DNA of 64,000 nt from Streptomyces curacoi (GCF_001513975.1 NZ_KQ947984.1:1119338-1183337); one strand, 5' to 3'; positions 1 to 9,911 are shown, counted from the stretch's first letter. Program-made: numbers and translations. The notes: a model not told the origin generated them from the sequence alone.

Positions 1-755
1 ATGAGGTGGCGGTAGCGCTCGTCCTCGGGGTGGACGGCGACGGCGGTGTCACCGAGCATCGTCTCGGCGCGGGTCGTGGCCACGACGATGGAGTCGTCGC
101 CTGCGCCGTACCGGATGGAGACGAGCTCGCCGTCGTCGTCCTGGTACTCGACCTCGATGTCCGAGATGGCCGTCAGACACCGGGGGCACCAGTTGATGAT
201 GCGCTCGGCGCGGTAGATCAGCTCGTCGTCGTAGAGCCGCTTGAAGATGGTCTGGACGGCCTGGGACAGGCCCTCGTCCATGGTGAAGCGCTCGCGCGAC
301 CAGGCGACACCGTCACCGAGGCGGCGCATCTGGCCGCTGATCTGCCCGCCGGACTCGCCCTTCCACTGCCAGACCCGCTCGACGAAGGCCTCACGGCCCA
401 GGTCGTGCCGGGACTTGCCCTCCTTGGCCAGCTCCCGCTCGACGACGTTCTGCGTGGCGATACCGGCGTGGTCCATGCCGGGCTGCCACAGCGTCTCGTA
501 ACCCTGCATGCGCTTGCGGCGCGTGAGGGCGTCGATGAGGGTGTGCTCGAAGGCGTGCCCGAGGTGCAGGCTGCCCGTGACATTCGGCGGCGGGATGACG
601 ATGGTGTACGGCGGCTTGTCGCTCTTCTCGTCCGCCTCGAAGTAACCCCGCTCTACCCAGCGCTCGTACAGCGGCCCCTCTACGTCGGCCGGCGCGTACT
701 GGGTCGGCAGTTCGGTGTCGGGCGCTGGTGGCTGCTGCTGAGCGTTCTCGGTCAC
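1..755 (-). CDS. valS: Valyl-tRNA synthetase, N-terminal part (gene runs off the left edge)
   Basis: Class I aminoacyl-tRNA synthetase that charges tRNA-Val in the cytoplasm. Only about 251 N-terminal residues are inside the window. The reverse strand from a GTG at 753-755 encodes the typical ValS opening: the WVERGYF segment, then the [14 protein letters not shown] block at about residues 56-68, whose HLGH is the class I HIGH motif. The zinc/editing-side segment WCPRC and the start of the editing domain ([19 protein letters not shown]) follow. The GTG start was chosen because the reading frame has no ATG before the conserved block. A 287-residue open frame on the opposite strand is a shadow. 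The next gene (892, plus) is divergent, with about 136 bp for both promoters. Confidence 0.95.
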   Translation of the reverse strand, partial: MTENAQQQPPAPDTELPTQYAPADVEGPLYERWVERGYFEADEKSDKPPYTIVIPPPNVTGSLHLGHAFEHTLIDALTRRKRMQGYETLWQPGMDHAGIATQNVVERELAKEGKSRHDLGREAFVERVWQWKGESGGQISGQMRRLGDGVAWSRERFTMDEGLSQAVQTIFKRLYDDELIYRAERIINWCPRCLTAISDIEVEYQDDDGELVSIRYGAGDDSIVVATTRAETMLGDTAVAVHPEDERYRHL

Positions 756-891
756 GGGCTCAGTTTAGGGGTGTCGCGGGCGTGTCCCGAAACGCGTTTG
801 TTCTGTAACGGTGGGCACCCCGATGCCGTGCGGTGGCTGCGTTTGCGCCAGGATGTCGTGAACACATAAGCATCTGGAGGGGAACCCAGAA

Positions 892-1881
892 ATGAGCTAC
901 AACCAGCCGGGCCCGTACGGCGGGCAGCCCCAGCAGCCCGGACCGTACGGCCAGCCGGGTCCGTACGGCCAGCAGCCGCAGGCGCCCCAGCCCGGCTACG
1001 GCTACCCCCAGCAGGCTCCCCCGGCCCAGCCGCAGCCCGGCTACGGCTACCCGCAGCAGCCCCCGCAGGGCGTCCCGCCCCAGCAGGGCTACCCCCAGCA
1101 GGGCTATGCCCAGCAGCCCCCGTACGGCCAGCAGCCGCCCTACGGCCAGGCCCCGTACGGGATGCCGCAGCCGCCGGCTCCGGGGGGCGGCGCCAAGAAG
1201 ACCGGCCTGATCATCGGCGCGGTGGCCGTCGTGGCCGCGATCGGCGTGGGGGCGTACTTCGTGTTCGGCGGCGGGGGCGGCGCGGGTGCCCTGGAGGACG
1301 ACGGCGCGCACAAGCTGACGACGCCGCAGACGGTGCTCGGCGACTACAAGCTGTTCACCAAGACCTCCTCCAGCTCCAGCTCAGGCGACAAGGAAGACCT
1401 GGAGAAGAGCGGCGTCAAGAACGGCACCGGGGTGTCGGGCATGTACTCGACGGCGAACCTGAGCGACTTCGACGCCAACGACCCCAGCACCATTCCCGAC
1501 GCGTCCGAACTCGCGACGAACAAGACCATCACGCTCTTCGGCGCCTACGGTGAGATCGCCGATCCCGAGGCAGCCCTGGACAAGTTCTTCGCCCAGGCCG
1601 AGAAGGAGTCCCAGGAGAACTCCTCCGGCAGCTCCGCCCTCAAGACCGAGCTGGTCGGCGAGCCGGAGGAGGCCGACATCGAAGGCGCCGTCATGAAGTG
1701 CCAGGCGGCCAAGGGCACCGACCCGACCACGAAGAAGGAGAAGACCGACTGGTTCTGCGTGTGGGCCGACTACAGCACGATGGCCATGGTCTCCCCCGGT
1801 GACGCCACCCAGAACATGTCGAAGGACGCGGCCGCGGACATCACCGCGAAGCTCCGCAAGGCGATCCGCGTCAAGGCCTGA
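892..1881 (+). CDS. Pro/Gly/Gln/Tyr-rich single-pass membrane protein of unknown function
   Basis: 329 residues. Residues 1-100 are a cytoplasmic-looking tail made of degenerate PYGQQP/GYGYPQQ repeats. One membrane segment spans about 104-125, preceded by two lysines and followed by a glycine run. An extracytoplasmic domain of about 200 residues with two cysteines (KCQAAKG, WFCVW) follows. This architecture is common in Streptomyces and mycobacterial membrane proteins, often annotated only as hypothetical or DUF4352-like; I do not recognise the outer domain. The start has a clear ribosome site (GGAGGGG about 10 bases upstream). It is convergent with clpX, and a shared terminator hairpin lies right after its stop. 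Function unknown; a role at the cell surface is inference. Confidence 0.85.
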   Translation: MSYNQPGPYGGQPQQPGPYGQPGPYGQQPQAPQPGYGYPQQAPPAQPQPGYGYPQQPPQGVPPQQGYPQQGYAQQPPYGQQPPYGQAPYGMPQPPAPGGGAKKTGLIIGAVAVVAAIGVGAYFVFGGGGGAGALEDDGAHKLTTPQTVLGDYKLFTKTSSSSSSGDKEDLEKSGVKNGTGVSGMYSTANLSDFDANDPSTIPDASELATNKTITLFGAYGEIADPEAALDKFFAQAEKESQENSSGSSALKTELVGEPEEADIEGAVMKCQAAKGTDPTTKKEKTDWFCVWADYSTMAMVSPGDATQNMSKDAAADITAKLRKAIRVKA

Positions 1882-1899
1882 CGCCCGGCTCGTCCACCA

Positions 1900-1933
1900 C
1901 GAAGGGCCCCGGTCGGCTGACCGGGGCCCTTCG
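1900..1933. terminator. Bidirectional hairpin between the membrane protein gene and clpX
   Basis: Near-perfect inverted repeat CGAAGGGCCCCGGT / ACCGGGGCCCTTCG with a short loop. It starts 19 bases after the plus-strand stop and 17 bases beyond the clpX stop, so it can end transcription from both sides. The CGAAGGGCCC arm type recurs at other terminators in this window. Confidence 0.85.
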
Positions 1934-1949
1934 TACGTCTGCGGTACGG

Positions 1950-3236
1950 CTACGCCGTCTTCTGCTCGCCCGACCCGCGCCCGCGCGCATCCCGCGGGAT
2001 CAGCGTCGGGTTCACGTTCGAGTGAACGACGTCCGCTGTGATGACGACCCGCGCCACGTCCTTGCGGGACGGAACCTCGTACATCACGGACATCAGGACC
2101 TCTTCCATGATGGCCCTGAGCCCGCGTGCGCCCGTCTGGCGGAGGATGGCCTGGTCGGCGATGGCCTCCAGGGCCTCGCGCTCGAAGTCGAGTTCCACGC
2201 CGTCGAGTTCGAAGAGGCGCTGGTACTGCTTCACCAGGGCGTTGCGGGGCTCCACCAGGATCTGGAGGAGGGCTTCCCGGTCCAGGTTGTGCACGCTCGT
2301 GATCACCGGCAGACGGCCGATGAACTCGGGGATCATGCCGAACTTGACCAGGTCCTCCGGCATGACGTCCTCGAACTGGTCCTTGGCCTCCAGCTCGCGC
2401 TTGGAGCGGATCGTCGCGCCGAAGCCGATGCCCTTGGCGCCGGCCCGGGACTCGATGATCTTCTCCAGACCCGCGAACGCGCCGCCCACGATGAACAGGA
2501 CGTTCGTCGTGTCGATCTGGATGAACTCCTGGTGGGGGTGCTTGCGGCCGCCCTGCGGCGGGACCGAGGCCGTGGTGCCCTCCAGGATCTTCAGCAGGGC
2601 CTGCTGGACGCCCTCGCCGCTCACATCCCGGGTGATCGACGGATTTTCACTCTTCCGCGCGACCTTGTCGATCTCGTCGATGTAGATGATCCCGGTCTCG
2701 GCCTTCTTGACGTCGTAGTCGGCCGCCTGGATCAGTTTGAGCAGGATGTTCTCGACGTCCTCGCCGACATACCCCGCCTCCGTGAGCGCCGTCGCGTCCG
2801 CGATGGCGAACGGGACGTTCAGCATGCGGGCCAGGGTCTGCGCCAGCAGGGTCTTGCCGGAGCCCGTGGGGCCCAGCAGCAGGATGTTGGACTTCGCCAA
2901 CTCGATGGCGTCCTCGCGGCTTTGACCGCCGCCGTTCTCGCCGGCCTGGACGCGCTTGTAGTGGTTGTAGACGGCGACGGAGAGGGCCTTCTTCGCCGCC
3001 TCCTGGCCGACCACGTATCCCTCGAGGAACTCGTAGATCTCGCGCGGCTTGGGCAGTTCCTCCCAGCGGACCTCACTGGTCTCCGCGAGCTCTTCCTCGA
3101 TGATCTCGTTGCAGAGATCGATGCACTCGTCGCAGATGTACACACCAGGGCCTGCGATGAGCTTCTTGACCTGCTTCTGGCTCTTGCCGCAGAACGAGCA
3201 CTTGAGCAGATCGCCGCCGTCACCGATGCGTGCCAC
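1950..3236 (-). CDS. clpX: ATP-dependent Clp protease ATP-binding subunit ClpX
   Basis: AAA+ unfoldase that recognises substrates and feeds them to ClpP. 428 residues, the normal length. The N-terminal C4 zinc-binding domain is intact (Cys13, Cys16, Cys35, Cys38). Walker A GPTGSGKT is at 122-129 and Walker B IIYIDEID at 183-190. A GIGFG segment corresponds to the IGF loop that docks on ClpP. It lies downstream of clpP1-clpP2 on the same strand with a gap of about 180 bp after clpP2, long enough for its own promoter; separate transcription of clpX is known in Streptomyces, but here it is only inferred. Confidence 0.98.
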   Translation of the reverse strand: MARIGDGGDLLKCSFCGKSQKQVKKLIAGPGVYICDECIDLCNEIIEEELAETSEVRWEELPKPREIYEFLEGYVVGQEAAKKALSVAVYNHYKRVQAGENGGGQSREDAIELAKSNILLLGPTGSGKTLLAQTLARMLNVPFAIADATALTEAGYVGEDVENILLKLIQAADYDVKKAETGIIYIDEIDKVARKSENPSITRDVSGEGVQQALLKILEGTTASVPPQGGRKHPHQEFIQIDTTNVLFIVGGAFAGLEKIIESRAGAKGIGFGATIRSKRELEAKDQFEDVMPEDLVKFGMIPEFIGRLPVITSVHNLDREALLQILVEPRNALVKQYQRLFELDGVELDFEREALEAIADQAILRQTGARGLRAIMEEVLMSVMYEVPSRKDVARVVITADVVHSNVNPTLIPRDARGRGSGEQKTA

Positions 3237-3417
3237 GGTGTGCTTCCCCTTCGCCTGGGAGACGCCTGGACGTTTTCGAATCCAGCGGCTCCTGGTGCTG
3301 CCTTATGTCCGACGGTACCTTGCCTGACCCCCCGTTCGGGCCCCCCTTGGCGCGGTTCACTTTGACGTGCACCGTCCCAAACCGTGCCAAGGGGCAGCAG
3401 ACAATACCCGGTCCGCG

Positions 3418-4098
3418 TCAGCGAACCTCGGCGTTGTTCATCTTCCGGGTGGAGATGATCTGGTCGATCAGCCCGTACGACAGCGCGTCCTCGGCCGTGA
3501 GGATCTTGTCGCGCTCGATGTCCTCGCGGATCTTCTCGATCGGCGTGGTGGAGTGCTTGGCCAGCATCTCCTCCAGCTGCGAGCGCATCCGCAGGATCTC
3601 GTTGGCGGCGATCTCCAGGTCGGAGACCTGACCGCGGCCGGTCTCGCTGTACGGCTGGTGGATCAGCACCCGGGCGTTCGGGAGCGCCATGCGCTTGCCG
3701 GGCGTGCCGGCGGCCAGCAGGACGGCGGCGGCGGAGGCCGCCTGGCCCATGCAGACCGTCTGGATGTCCGGCTTCACGAACTGCATCGTGTCGTAGATGG
3801 CCGTGAGCGCGGTGAAGGAGCCGCCCGGGCTGTTGATGTAGACCGAGATGTCCCGGTCGGGGTCCATCGACTCCAGGCACAGCAGCTGCGCCATGACGTC
3901 GTTGGCGGACGCGTCGTCGATCTGTACACCGAGGAAGATCACGCGTTCTTCGAACAGCTTCGCGTACGGGTCGTACTCGCGGATGCCCTGCGAGGTGCGC
4001 TCGACGAAGCGGGGGATCACATAGCGGGACTCGGCGACGGGCACCGTGCTCTCGGCGCGTGCGCGGTCGAACAGGCCGCTGCCGGGGAAGTCGTTCAC
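3418..4098 (-). CDS. clpP2: ATP-dependent Clp protease proteolytic subunit ClpP2
   Basis: Serine peptidase subunit of the Clp protease. 226 residues. The catalytic triad can be placed: Ser122 in the GQAAS motif, His147 in IHQPY, and an Asp in the EDIERD segment near 193-197. The protein has the longer N-terminus ([13 protein letters not shown]) typical of the actinobacterial ClpP2 type. It lies 69 bp downstream of the clpP1 stop, so the two are probably one transcript, consistent with the ClpP1P2 hetero-tetradecamer known in actinobacteria. Confidence 0.97.
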   Translation of the reverse strand: MNDFPGSGLFDRARAESTVPVAESRYVIPRFVERTSQGIREYDPYAKLFEERVIFLGVQIDDASANDVMAQLLCLESMDPDRDISVYINSPGGSFTALTAIYDTMQFVKPDIQTVCMGQAASAAAVLLAAGTPGKRMALPNARVLIHQPYSETGRGQVSDLEIAANEILRMRSQLEEMLAKHSTTPIEKIREDIERDKILTAEDALSYGLIDQIISTRKMNNAEVR

Positions 4099-4167
4099 TG
4101 TCTGTCTCCTAGGGGCTGAGGCGGTCGGCTGGGGGCTGTGCGGGGCGCTGTGGCCATCCGCTGGGGC

Positions 4168-4785
4168 TCAGGCCCCGGTGCCGCCGCCGCCCGGCATGCC
4201 GGCGGCCGTGGCGATCACGTCGTCGATGAGGCCGTAATCCTTGGCCTCGAAGGCGTCGAACCAGCGGTCGCGGTCCGAGTCCCGGGTGATCTGCTCGATC
4301 GTCTGGCCCGTGTGCTGCGCCGTGAGCTCGGCCATGCGCTTCTTCGTGTGCAGCAGCCGCTCGGCGTGGATCTTGATGTCCGAGGCCGAGCCGGCCAGGC
4401 CCGCGGAGGGCTGGTGGATCAGGATCTCGGCGTTCGGCAGCGCGAAGCGCTTGCCCGGCGTGCCCGCGCTGAGCAGGAACTGGCCCATCGAGGCCGCGAG
4501 GCCCATGGCGATGGTCACCACGTCGTTCTTGATGTACTGCATGGTGTCGTAGATCGCCATACCGGCCGTGATCGAACCGCCCGGGCTGTTGATGTACAGG
4601 TAAATGTCCTTGTCCGGGTCGGCGGCAAGGAGCAGCAGCTGCGCGGTGATCTTGTTCGCGATGTCGTCGTCGACCGGCTGGCCGAGGAAGATGATCCGCT
4701 CGTTGAGCAGCCGGTTGTAGACATGGTCGCCGAGGCCACCGCCGATGGAAGGCTCGCCGGCGGCGGAGGGCATCAGATTCGTCAC
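4168..4785 (-). CDS. clpP1: ATP-dependent Clp protease proteolytic subunit ClpP1
   Basis: Serine peptidase subunit partnering ClpP2. From the GTG at 4783-4785 it is 205 residues. This start is preferred over an ATG 42 bases upstream because AGGTGG sits 4-5 bases before it and the upstream residues lack homology. Ser99 lies in GLAAS, His124 in IHQPS, and the Asp in TRDSDRD. It is the first gene of the clpP1-clpP2(-clpX) group. A promoter-like TTGCAG-16-TAGGGT and a ClgR-like palindrome lie about 90-150 bp upstream, which fits the known ClgR activation of clpP1 in Streptomyces. Confidence 0.97.
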   Translation of the reverse strand: MTNLMPSAAGEPSIGGGLGDHVYNRLLNERIIFLGQPVDDDIANKITAQLLLLAADPDKDIYLYINSPGGSITAGMAIYDTMQYIKNDVVTIAMGLAASMGQFLLSAGTPGKRFALPNAEILIHQPSAGLAGSASDIKIHAERLLHTKKRMAELTAQHTGQTIEQITRDSDRDRWFDAFEAKDYGLIDDVIATAAGMPGGGGTGA

Positions 4786-4873
4786 GTATCCACCTGCTCG
4801 TCTTACGACGGCGCCGGGCCGTCTCACGTGTCCTGCGTGGGCAACGGGGACTCCCCTGCCCTCATACTCATGG

Positions 4874-4901
4874 ACCCTAACGCGGTGGCCCTGCGCTGCA
4901 A
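4874..4901 (-). promoter_or_regulatory. Candidate clpP1 promoter
   Basis: Read on the minus strand: TTGCAG (4901-4896), a 16-base spacer, then TAGGGT (4879-4874), a good Streptomyces vegetative -10. It lies about 90 bp upstream of the clpP1 GTG. Assignment is by eye. Confidence 0.5.
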
Positions 4902-4917
4902 TCCCGGTTCTGGTGGT

Positions 4918-4934
4918 GTTCGCTGTGAGCGCAT
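4918..4934 (-). promoter_or_regulatory. Candidate ClgR binding site upstream of clpP1
   Basis: The minus strand reads ATGCGCTCACAGCGAAC. The core CGCT-CAC-AGCGAAC fits the CGCYNANRGCGWWS type of consensus reported for ClgR in actinobacteria; the left flank is imperfect. The centre is about 27 bp upstream of the proposed -35 hexamer, a position suited to an activator. ClgR control of clpP1 is established knowledge for Streptomyces; this exact site is my inference. Confidence 0.5.
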
Positions 4935-5007
4935 GGCTCCGCCGGTGGGGCGATTGCCCGCGCGGTTCCCCGCGCCCCCCTCAGGGGCGCGGCACAGCCG
5001 TACGACA

Positions 5008-5044
5008 GAAGGGCCCCGGGGAGCATGCCTCCCCAGGGCCCTTC
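5008..5044 (-). terminator. Terminator hairpin downstream of tig
   Basis: GAAGGGCCC and GGGCCCTTC arms with further internal pairing (CGGGGAG/CTCCCC) around a short loop, 26 bases after the tig stop codon in the direction of tig transcription. Confidence 0.8.
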
Positions 5045-5069
5045 GTACGGCTTACAAGGCTCCGTGGGC

Positions 5070-6464
5070 TCAGCCCTCGGACTTCTCCTCGTCGGCGGCG
5101 TCAGCGGTGCCCTCGGCGGCCTCCACCGTCTCCGTGGCCTGCTCGGCCTCGTCCTCGTCGTCCAGGTCGATGATCTCGCCGTTGGTGTCCTTGACCGTGG
5201 CCTTCTCGACCACGAGGGCCAGGGCCTTGCCGCGGGCGACCTCGCCGACCAGGAGCGGCACCTGGCCGCCCTCGACGACCGCCTGGGCGAACTGGTCGGG
5301 GGACATGCCGGAGGAAGCGGCGCGGCGCATGAGGTGCTCGGTGAGCTCCTCCTGGTTGACGTTCAGCTTCTCCTGCTTGACGAGCTCGTCGAGCACGAAC
5401 TGGGTCTTGATGCCCTTGACCGCGGCTTCCTTGGTCTCGGTCTCGAATTCCTCGGCGCTCTTGCCCTGGATCTCCAGGTACTTGTCGAGGGTGAGGCCCA
5501 TCTGGCCGAGCTGGTGGTGCTCCAGGTTGTGCTTACGGGTGTTGATCTCGTCCTCGAGCAGCTTCTCGGGGACGGGCACCTCGACGAGCTCCAGCAGCTT
5601 CTCCAGGACGCGCTCCTGAGCCTGCGTGGCCTGGTCGTACTGCTTCATGTTCTCCAGGCGCTTGCGGCTGTCCGCCTTGAGCTCGTCGAGGGTGTCGAAC
5701 TCGGAGGCGAGCTGCGCGAAGTCGTCGTCCAGCTCGGGCAGTTCGCGCGCGGCGACCTGGGTGACCTTGACGGTGACCTCGGCCTCCTTGCCGGCCGCCG
5801 AGCCGCCCTTGAGCTCGGAGGTGAAGGTGGCCTCCTCGCCGGCGGACAGGCCCTTGACGGCGTCGTCGATGCCGTCGAGCAGCTCACCCGAGCCGATGGT
5901 GTAGGAGACGCCCTCGGCGACGCCGTCCTCGAGGACCTCGCCGTCGACCTTGGCCTGCAGGTCGATCGTGACGACGTCGCCGTCCTCGGCGGCGCGCTCG
6001 ACCGGGGAGGTCGACGCGAAGCGCTCGCGGAGCTGCTCGACCGACTTCTCGACGTCCTCGTCGGTGACCTCGACGGCGTCGACCTCGACCTCGATGCCGG
6101 AGTAGTCCGGGATCTCGATGGCCGGGCGGACGTCGACCTCGGCGGTGAAGTTCAGCGTCTCGCCGTCCTTCAGCTCGGTGATGTCGACCTCGGGCTGGCC
6201 CAGGACGTTGAGCTCGGCCTCGTTGACCGCTTCGGTGTAGAACTTCGGGAGCGCGTCGTTGACGGCCTCCTCCAGCACGGCGCCGCGGCCGAACCGCTGG
6301 TCGATGACGCGGGCCGGGATCTTGCCCTTGCGGAAGCCCTTCACCGTGACCTGCTGGTTGATCTTCTTGTACGCCGCGTCGAGGCTGTCCTTGAGCTCCT
6401 CGAAGGGCACCTCGACAGTGAGCCGAACCCGGGTCGGGTTCAGGGTCTCCACGGCGCTCTTCAC
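5070..6464 (-). CDS. tig: Trigger factor (ribosome-associated chaperone and prolyl isomerase)
   Basis: Binds the ribosome exit tunnel and assists nascent chain folding. 464 residues from the GTG at 6462-6464, which has AAGGAG eight bases upstream. The frame stays open about 320 bases further upstream, but that stretch covers a tRNA gene and is not coding. The ribosome-docking signature GFRKGKIP is at 43-50. An FKBP-type isomerase domain lies at about 150-240 and a long helical C-terminal domain follows. The tail is very acidic ([10 protein letters not shown], then a Glu/Ala/Thr-rich end), as in other Streptomyces trigger factors. Upstream, on the same strand, is tRNA-Pro. Confidence 0.97.
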   Translation of the reverse strand: MKSAVETLNPTRVRLTVEVPFEELKDSLDAAYKKINQQVTVKGFRKGKIPARVIDQRFGRGAVLEEAVNDALPKFYTEAVNEAELNVLGQPEVDITELKDGETLNFTAEVDVRPAIEIPDYSGIEVEVDAVEVTDEDVEKSVEQLRERFASTSPVERAAEDGDVVTIDLQAKVDGEVLEDGVAEGVSYTIGSGELLDGIDDAVKGLSAGEEATFTSELKGGSAAGKEAEVTVKVTQVAARELPELDDDFAQLASEFDTLDELKADSRKRLENMKQYDQATQAQERVLEKLLELVEVPVPEKLLEDEINTRKHNLEHHQLGQMGLTLDKYLEIQGKSAEEFETETKEAAVKGIKTQFVLDELVKQEKLNVNQEELTEHLMRRAASSGMSPDQFAQAVVEGGQVPLLVGEVARGKALALVVEKATVKDTNGEIIDLDDEDEAEQATETVEAAEGTADAADEEKSEG

Positions 6465-6660
6465 GGTTCGGTCTCCTTGTGGCTGACTTCTTGGGTTCTG
6501 CCGGAGCCAGACTGGTCCGGCGGATTTCGCCGCCCGGAGGACTTCATCAGACGAGAGACACACGGGCGCGCAGCTTGCATAGTAACCGCAGCCGACGAAC
6601 GCCCCAAAAGGCGATCGGGCGTGGTGATCGCGCAGGTGGCCGATGACCGGCCGGTCGTGG

Positions 6661-6734
6661 TCGGGGTGGCGGGATTTGAACCCACGGCCTTCCGCTCCCA
6701 AAGCGGACGCGCTACCAAGCTGCGCCACACCCCG
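6661..6734 (-). tRNA. tRNA-Pro (anticodon TGG)
   Basis: 74 nt cloverleaf on the minus strand. The acceptor CGGGGTG pairs with CACCCCG, with A as discriminator. The D arm contains AGCTTGGTAGC, the anticodon loop is TTTGGGA (anticodon TGG) in a TCCGC/GCGGA stem, and the T loop is TTCAAAT. No encoded CCA. Confidence 0.96.
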
Positions 6735-6901
6735 TGCTGGTGCGACACGTAGGGTACATGCCCGCAGGCAGTGGGGCCGTCGCATTTCGCGGCCAGGAAC
6801 GGTAGGGCGGCTGCGCGCGGCAATGGGGTGTGCGTCGAGGGGGCCCGAACCGCTACGATGCCTGCAGTGCCGCGGTCAGCTGACCTGCGGCGCGTCCCTG
6901 T

Positions 6902-6972
6902 GCGGGCGTAGCTCAATGGTAGAGCCCTAGTCTTCCAAACTAGCTACGCGGGTTCGATTCCCGTCGCCCGCT
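6902..6972 (+). tRNA. tRNA-Gly (anticodon TCC)
   Basis: 71 nt cloverleaf. The acceptor GCGGGCG pairs with CGCCCGC, with T as discriminator. The anticodon stem CTAGT/ACTAG holds loop CTTCCAA (anticodon TCC), and the T loop is TTCGATT. It is followed within ten bases by a strong hairpin terminator. Confidence 0.96.
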
Positions 6973-6981
6973 CTGTACGGC

Positions 6982-7015
6982 CGAAGGGCCCGGTTCCGCG
7001 GAACCGGGCCCTTCG
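6982..7015. terminator. Perfect hairpin between tRNA-Gly and the PQQ-domain kinase gene
   Basis: Perfect inverted repeat CGAAGGGCCCGGTTC / GAACCGGGCCCTTCG with a CGCG loop. It serves the plus-strand tRNA and lies 33 bp past the kinase stop on the other strand. Confidence 0.88.
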
Positions 7016-7047
7016 CGTTGCGCGGGTGCCCTTCCCGGGCCCTGGTC

Positions 7048-9201
7048 TCAGAGGTTGCGTACGTCCACGGAGTACACCGAACGGATGCCGTACGGGACGT
7101 ACAGGGCGTCGCCGACGAGGACCAGGGGGGCGCCGACCCCGCTGATGCCGGCGGTGCCGCCGTCGTCTCGGCCCTGGAGGGTGGCCTCGACGGCGCCGGT
7201 GCGCAGGTCCAGGGCCGCCAGGCGGCCGCTGGGGGAGGCCAGGTAGAGGTGGCTGCCGGAGACGATCGGGGGGCCGGAGGACTCCACGGTGGAGTTGCTC
7301 TCCCAGATCTGGCGCCCGGTGTCCGGGGCGACCGCGCGGACGCTGCCGCTGGGGAAGGTGAAGTAGAGCCTGTCGTTCAGCAGGGTGGGGGTCGCGGCCT
7401 CGGGCTGGGCGGGGGACAGCCGTACGTTCGTCACGACGTGCGAGGCCGTGTTGATCAGGGTCACCTCGCGGCGGGTGCCGGTCGTGTCGAGCACGACGAG
7501 GCGCCCTGCGGCCGCCCCGACGATGTCCTGCTCCCCCGTGACCTGCACGGTCCAGCGGGGACGGCCGGTGGCCGGGTCGAGCTGCGCGACGCTCGTGCCG
7601 GTGATGTCCTCCTCGCTCCACTTCTGGCAGACCAGGTAGGCGTGCCGGGCGGCGCTGCGGAGCAGGCACATCTGGGTGTCCGGGTCGGGCATCGGGCGCT
7701 TCCAGCGGACCTTGCCGTCGACGGCGTCGAGCAGGGCGTACTGCTGCCCCTTCGCGCCGTAGACGGTGACGATGCCCTCGGGTACGGCGGCGGAGGCGCC
7801 GTGGTCGCTGTTCGGCTCGGTGGCCTCGTCGCTGTCGCCGGTGACCGTCTTCCAGATCACCTTGCCGGTCTCGGCGTCGAGCGCCTGGATCGTGTAGCGG
7901 GTCGGGTTGAACTCGTTCTCGCCGACGGTCCGGTCGTCGGCGCCGTAGACGTACACGCGGCCGCTGCGGGCGGCGATGATCGTGCCCAGATCGCCGCTGC
8001 CGAGATCGTCGGTGGTCTCGTCGATCGGCCGGGCCCAGGTGTTGCGGCCGTCGGCGAGGGCGAAGCGGGTCGCCATGACGTCGTCACCGGCGCACACGAG
8101 GGAGCTGCCGGTGGCCGCGCAGCGGCTGAACGGGGCGTCGGCGCCGATCGGGTCCTTGTCGACGCTCGGGTCCTTGGACTTCTTGTGCCAGGCCTGCCAT
8201 CCGGTGGGCAGATCGCGCTCGGCCGGGGTCGGCTCGGCGTTGACCGCCACGACGGTGAGGGCGGTCGCTGCGGCCAGCAGCAGGGCGCTCACCAGGGAGG
8301 CGAGCAGCAGCCGTCTGCGGCCGCGTCGGCGGGGTGCGGCCGGCTCGTCCGGGGTGGGGCCGGTCTCGGGCGCGGGGCGCGGCTCGGGGAGCCGGCCGTC
8401 GCGCAGCAGGTCCAGGAGCTCGCCCGCGCTCGGCCGTGATTTGGGGTGCTTTTCCAGACAGAGATGGACGAAGGGGAGCAACTCATCCGGGACGCCGTCG
8501 AGTTCCGGGTCGCCGTCGACGACCCGGATGGCCGTCTCGTAGGGGCTCGGGCTGTCGAACGGGCCGCGGCCGGTGGCGGCGTACGCGACGACCGAGCCCA
8601 GGGAGAAGATGTCGGCGGCCGGGCCCACGTCCTGCGGGGAGGAGAACTGCTCGGGGGACATGAAGGGCGGGGTGCCCATGACGCGGCCGGTCTGGGTGAG
8701 GACGTCCTGGGCCGCGAACTCGGCGGCGCGGGAGATGCCGAAGTCGATGACGCGGGGGCCGTCCTCGGCGAGCATCACATTGGCCGGCTTCAGGTCCCGG
8801 TGGACCATGCCCGCGCGGTGGATGTCGCGCAGGGCCTCGGCGAGACCGGCGGCCAGTTCGCGGAGCTTGGGCAGCGGCAGGGGGCCATGGCGGCGGACAT
8901 GGGTGCCGAGGTCCTCGCCGGGGATGTAGAGCGTGGCCATCCAGGGGCGCGCCGCGTCGGCGTCGGCGTCCACGACGGGAGCGGTGAAGGCGCCGCTGAC
9001 CTGGCGGGCGGCGGCCACCTCGCGGCGGAAGCGGATGCGGAACTCGTCGTCGTCGGCGTACTGCGCGTGCACGACCTTCAGGGCGAGGCGGCGGCCGGAG
9101 GCGGAGCGGGCCAGATAGACCACGCCCATGCCGCCGGAGCCCAGGCGGTCCTCGATGTGGTAGCCGCCCACCTCTGCCGGATCGGTCTCGCGCAGCGCCA
9201 T
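7048..9201 (-). CDS. Membrane Ser/Thr protein kinase with a PQQ-type beta-propeller sensor domain
   Basis: Eukaryotic-type kinase, 717 residues. The glycine loop GSGGMG is at 21-26, the catalytic HRDLKPAN at 134-141, and DFG at 153-155. All are intact, so it should be active. A proline-rich basic linker leads to one membrane segment at about 297-320. The outer 390 residues contain repeated blade-like units (LDAETGKVIW, LDAVDGKVRW, LDPATGRPRWTV, DTGRQIWES, LDLRTGAVEA), the pattern of PQQ/pyrrolo-quinoline-like beta-propellers. A sensor role for the propeller is inference. A very small membrane protein gene lies just upstream on the same strand and may be co-transcribed. Confidence 0.93.
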   Translation of the reverse strand: MALRETDPAEVGGYHIEDRLGSGGMGVVYLARSASGRRLALKVVHAQYADDDEFRIRFRREVAAARQVSGAFTAPVVDADADAARPWMATLYIPGEDLGTHVRRHGPLPLPKLRELAAGLAEALRDIHRAGMVHRDLKPANVMLAEDGPRVIDFGISRAAEFAAQDVLTQTGRVMGTPPFMSPEQFSSPQDVGPAADIFSLGSVVAYAATGRGPFDSPSPYETAIRVVDGDPELDGVPDELLPFVHLCLEKHPKSRPSAGELLDLLRDGRLPEPRPAPETGPTPDEPAAPRRRGRRRLLLASLVSALLLAAATALTVVAVNAEPTPAERDLPTGWQAWHKKSKDPSVDKDPIGADAPFSRCAATGSSLVCAGDDVMATRFALADGRNTWARPIDETTDDLGSGDLGTIIAARSGRVYVYGADDRTVGENEFNPTRYTIQALDAETGKVIWKTVTGDSDEATEPNSDHGASAAVPEGIVTVYGAKGQQYALLDAVDGKVRWKRPMPDPDTQMCLLRSAARHAYLVCQKWSEEDITGTSVAQLDPATGRPRWTVQVTGEQDIVGAAAGRLVVLDTTGTRREVTLINTASHVVTNVRLSPAQPEAATPTLLNDRLYFTFPSGSVRAVAPDTGRQIWESNSTVESSGPPIVSGSHLYLASPSGRLAALDLRTGAVEATLQGRDDGGTAGISGVGAPLVLVGDALYVPYGIRSVYSVDVRNL

Positions 9202-9280
9202 CCCGTACGTTCCCCCGTTCCGGACCGTTCGACGATCACGAACGAGGGTATCCGTACTCTTCCGGGCCGCCCCAGGGACC

Positions 9281-9475
9281 CTAGAACTGGATCGAGTTGA
9301 TGGTCTCGGCTATCGAGTTGAGGAACCGCTGGATGTCGTCCGCCATGCCGGTCGAGGCGAGGAAGAAGCCGAACAGCACGGCGACGACGGCGGGGCCGGC
9401 CTTCAGTGAACCGCCACGGATCAACACCACCAAGATGATCGCCAACAGCAACACCACTGACAGCGAAATGGCCAC
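9281..9475 (-). CDS. Small conserved two-segment membrane protein (64 aa)
   Basis: Begins MAISLSVVLLLAIILVVLIR, a first membrane segment. A second hydrophobic stretch follows (GPAVVAVLFGFFLASTG) and then a short amphipathic tail (MADDIQRFLNSIAETINS). I recall proteins of this kind in many Streptomyces genomes, but no function is known to me. It is 79 bp upstream of the kinase gene on the same strand. The hydrophobic pattern and the regular third-position GC support coding. Confidence 0.75.
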   Translation of the reverse strand: MAISLSVVLLLAIILVVLIRGGSLKAGPAVVAVLFGFFLASTGMADDIQRFLNSIAETINSIQF

Positions 9476-9806
9476 AACAGATCACACCCTCGGTCGGTCC
9501 GCTCTCCCGGCCCGGAGATGCAACCCCGCGCACCCCCGCCAGAACCATCGTGCCACCAACCGGGCTTCGCTATGCGGCACGTGACGTTTCGTTCGCCACA
9601 CCTGTGCCGGATCTGTGCGGGCCTCGCGCGGGCACCGACCTCTCCTGTCGCGCCCGTACGGTCCCGTACGGTATTTCGAAGGGGCACCCGGTGGGGGAAT
9701 TCGACGGAATCGTTTCCATCGCCACACAATGTGTTCGCGTGCCTTTCGAATTCTTCCCACGCAGATCATTACACCGGAGTCACATCCTGGCCCTATCCAC
9801 CCTTTA

Positions 9807-9824
9807 GTCCGGATGAATCCGGAC
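9807..9824. promoter_or_regulatory. 18-bp palindrome, possible operator or small hairpin
   Basis: GTCCGGAT and ATCCGGAC separated by two bases, flanked by partly complementary CCACCCTT and AAGGTGGG. It is about 110 bp upstream of the proposed acyltransferase promoter. No regulator can be assigned. Confidence 0.4.
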
Positions 9825-9911
9825 AAGGTGGGTGCCCAACGGGTGTCAGACAGGTGCATGTTCGTTGTACACGCGCCATCGAGCGCAATACCCCGGAATG
9901 ACCTCGCAGGT

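Noticed and set aside
6..869. 287-residue plus-strand open frame over the valS region
   Set aside because: It lies opposite a clear valyl-tRNA synthetase; GC-rich codon bias keeps the antisense frame open.
2022..3365. 447-residue plus-strand frame opposite clpX
   Set aside because: Antisense shadow of clpX, with no homology and His/Leu/Asp-rich composition.
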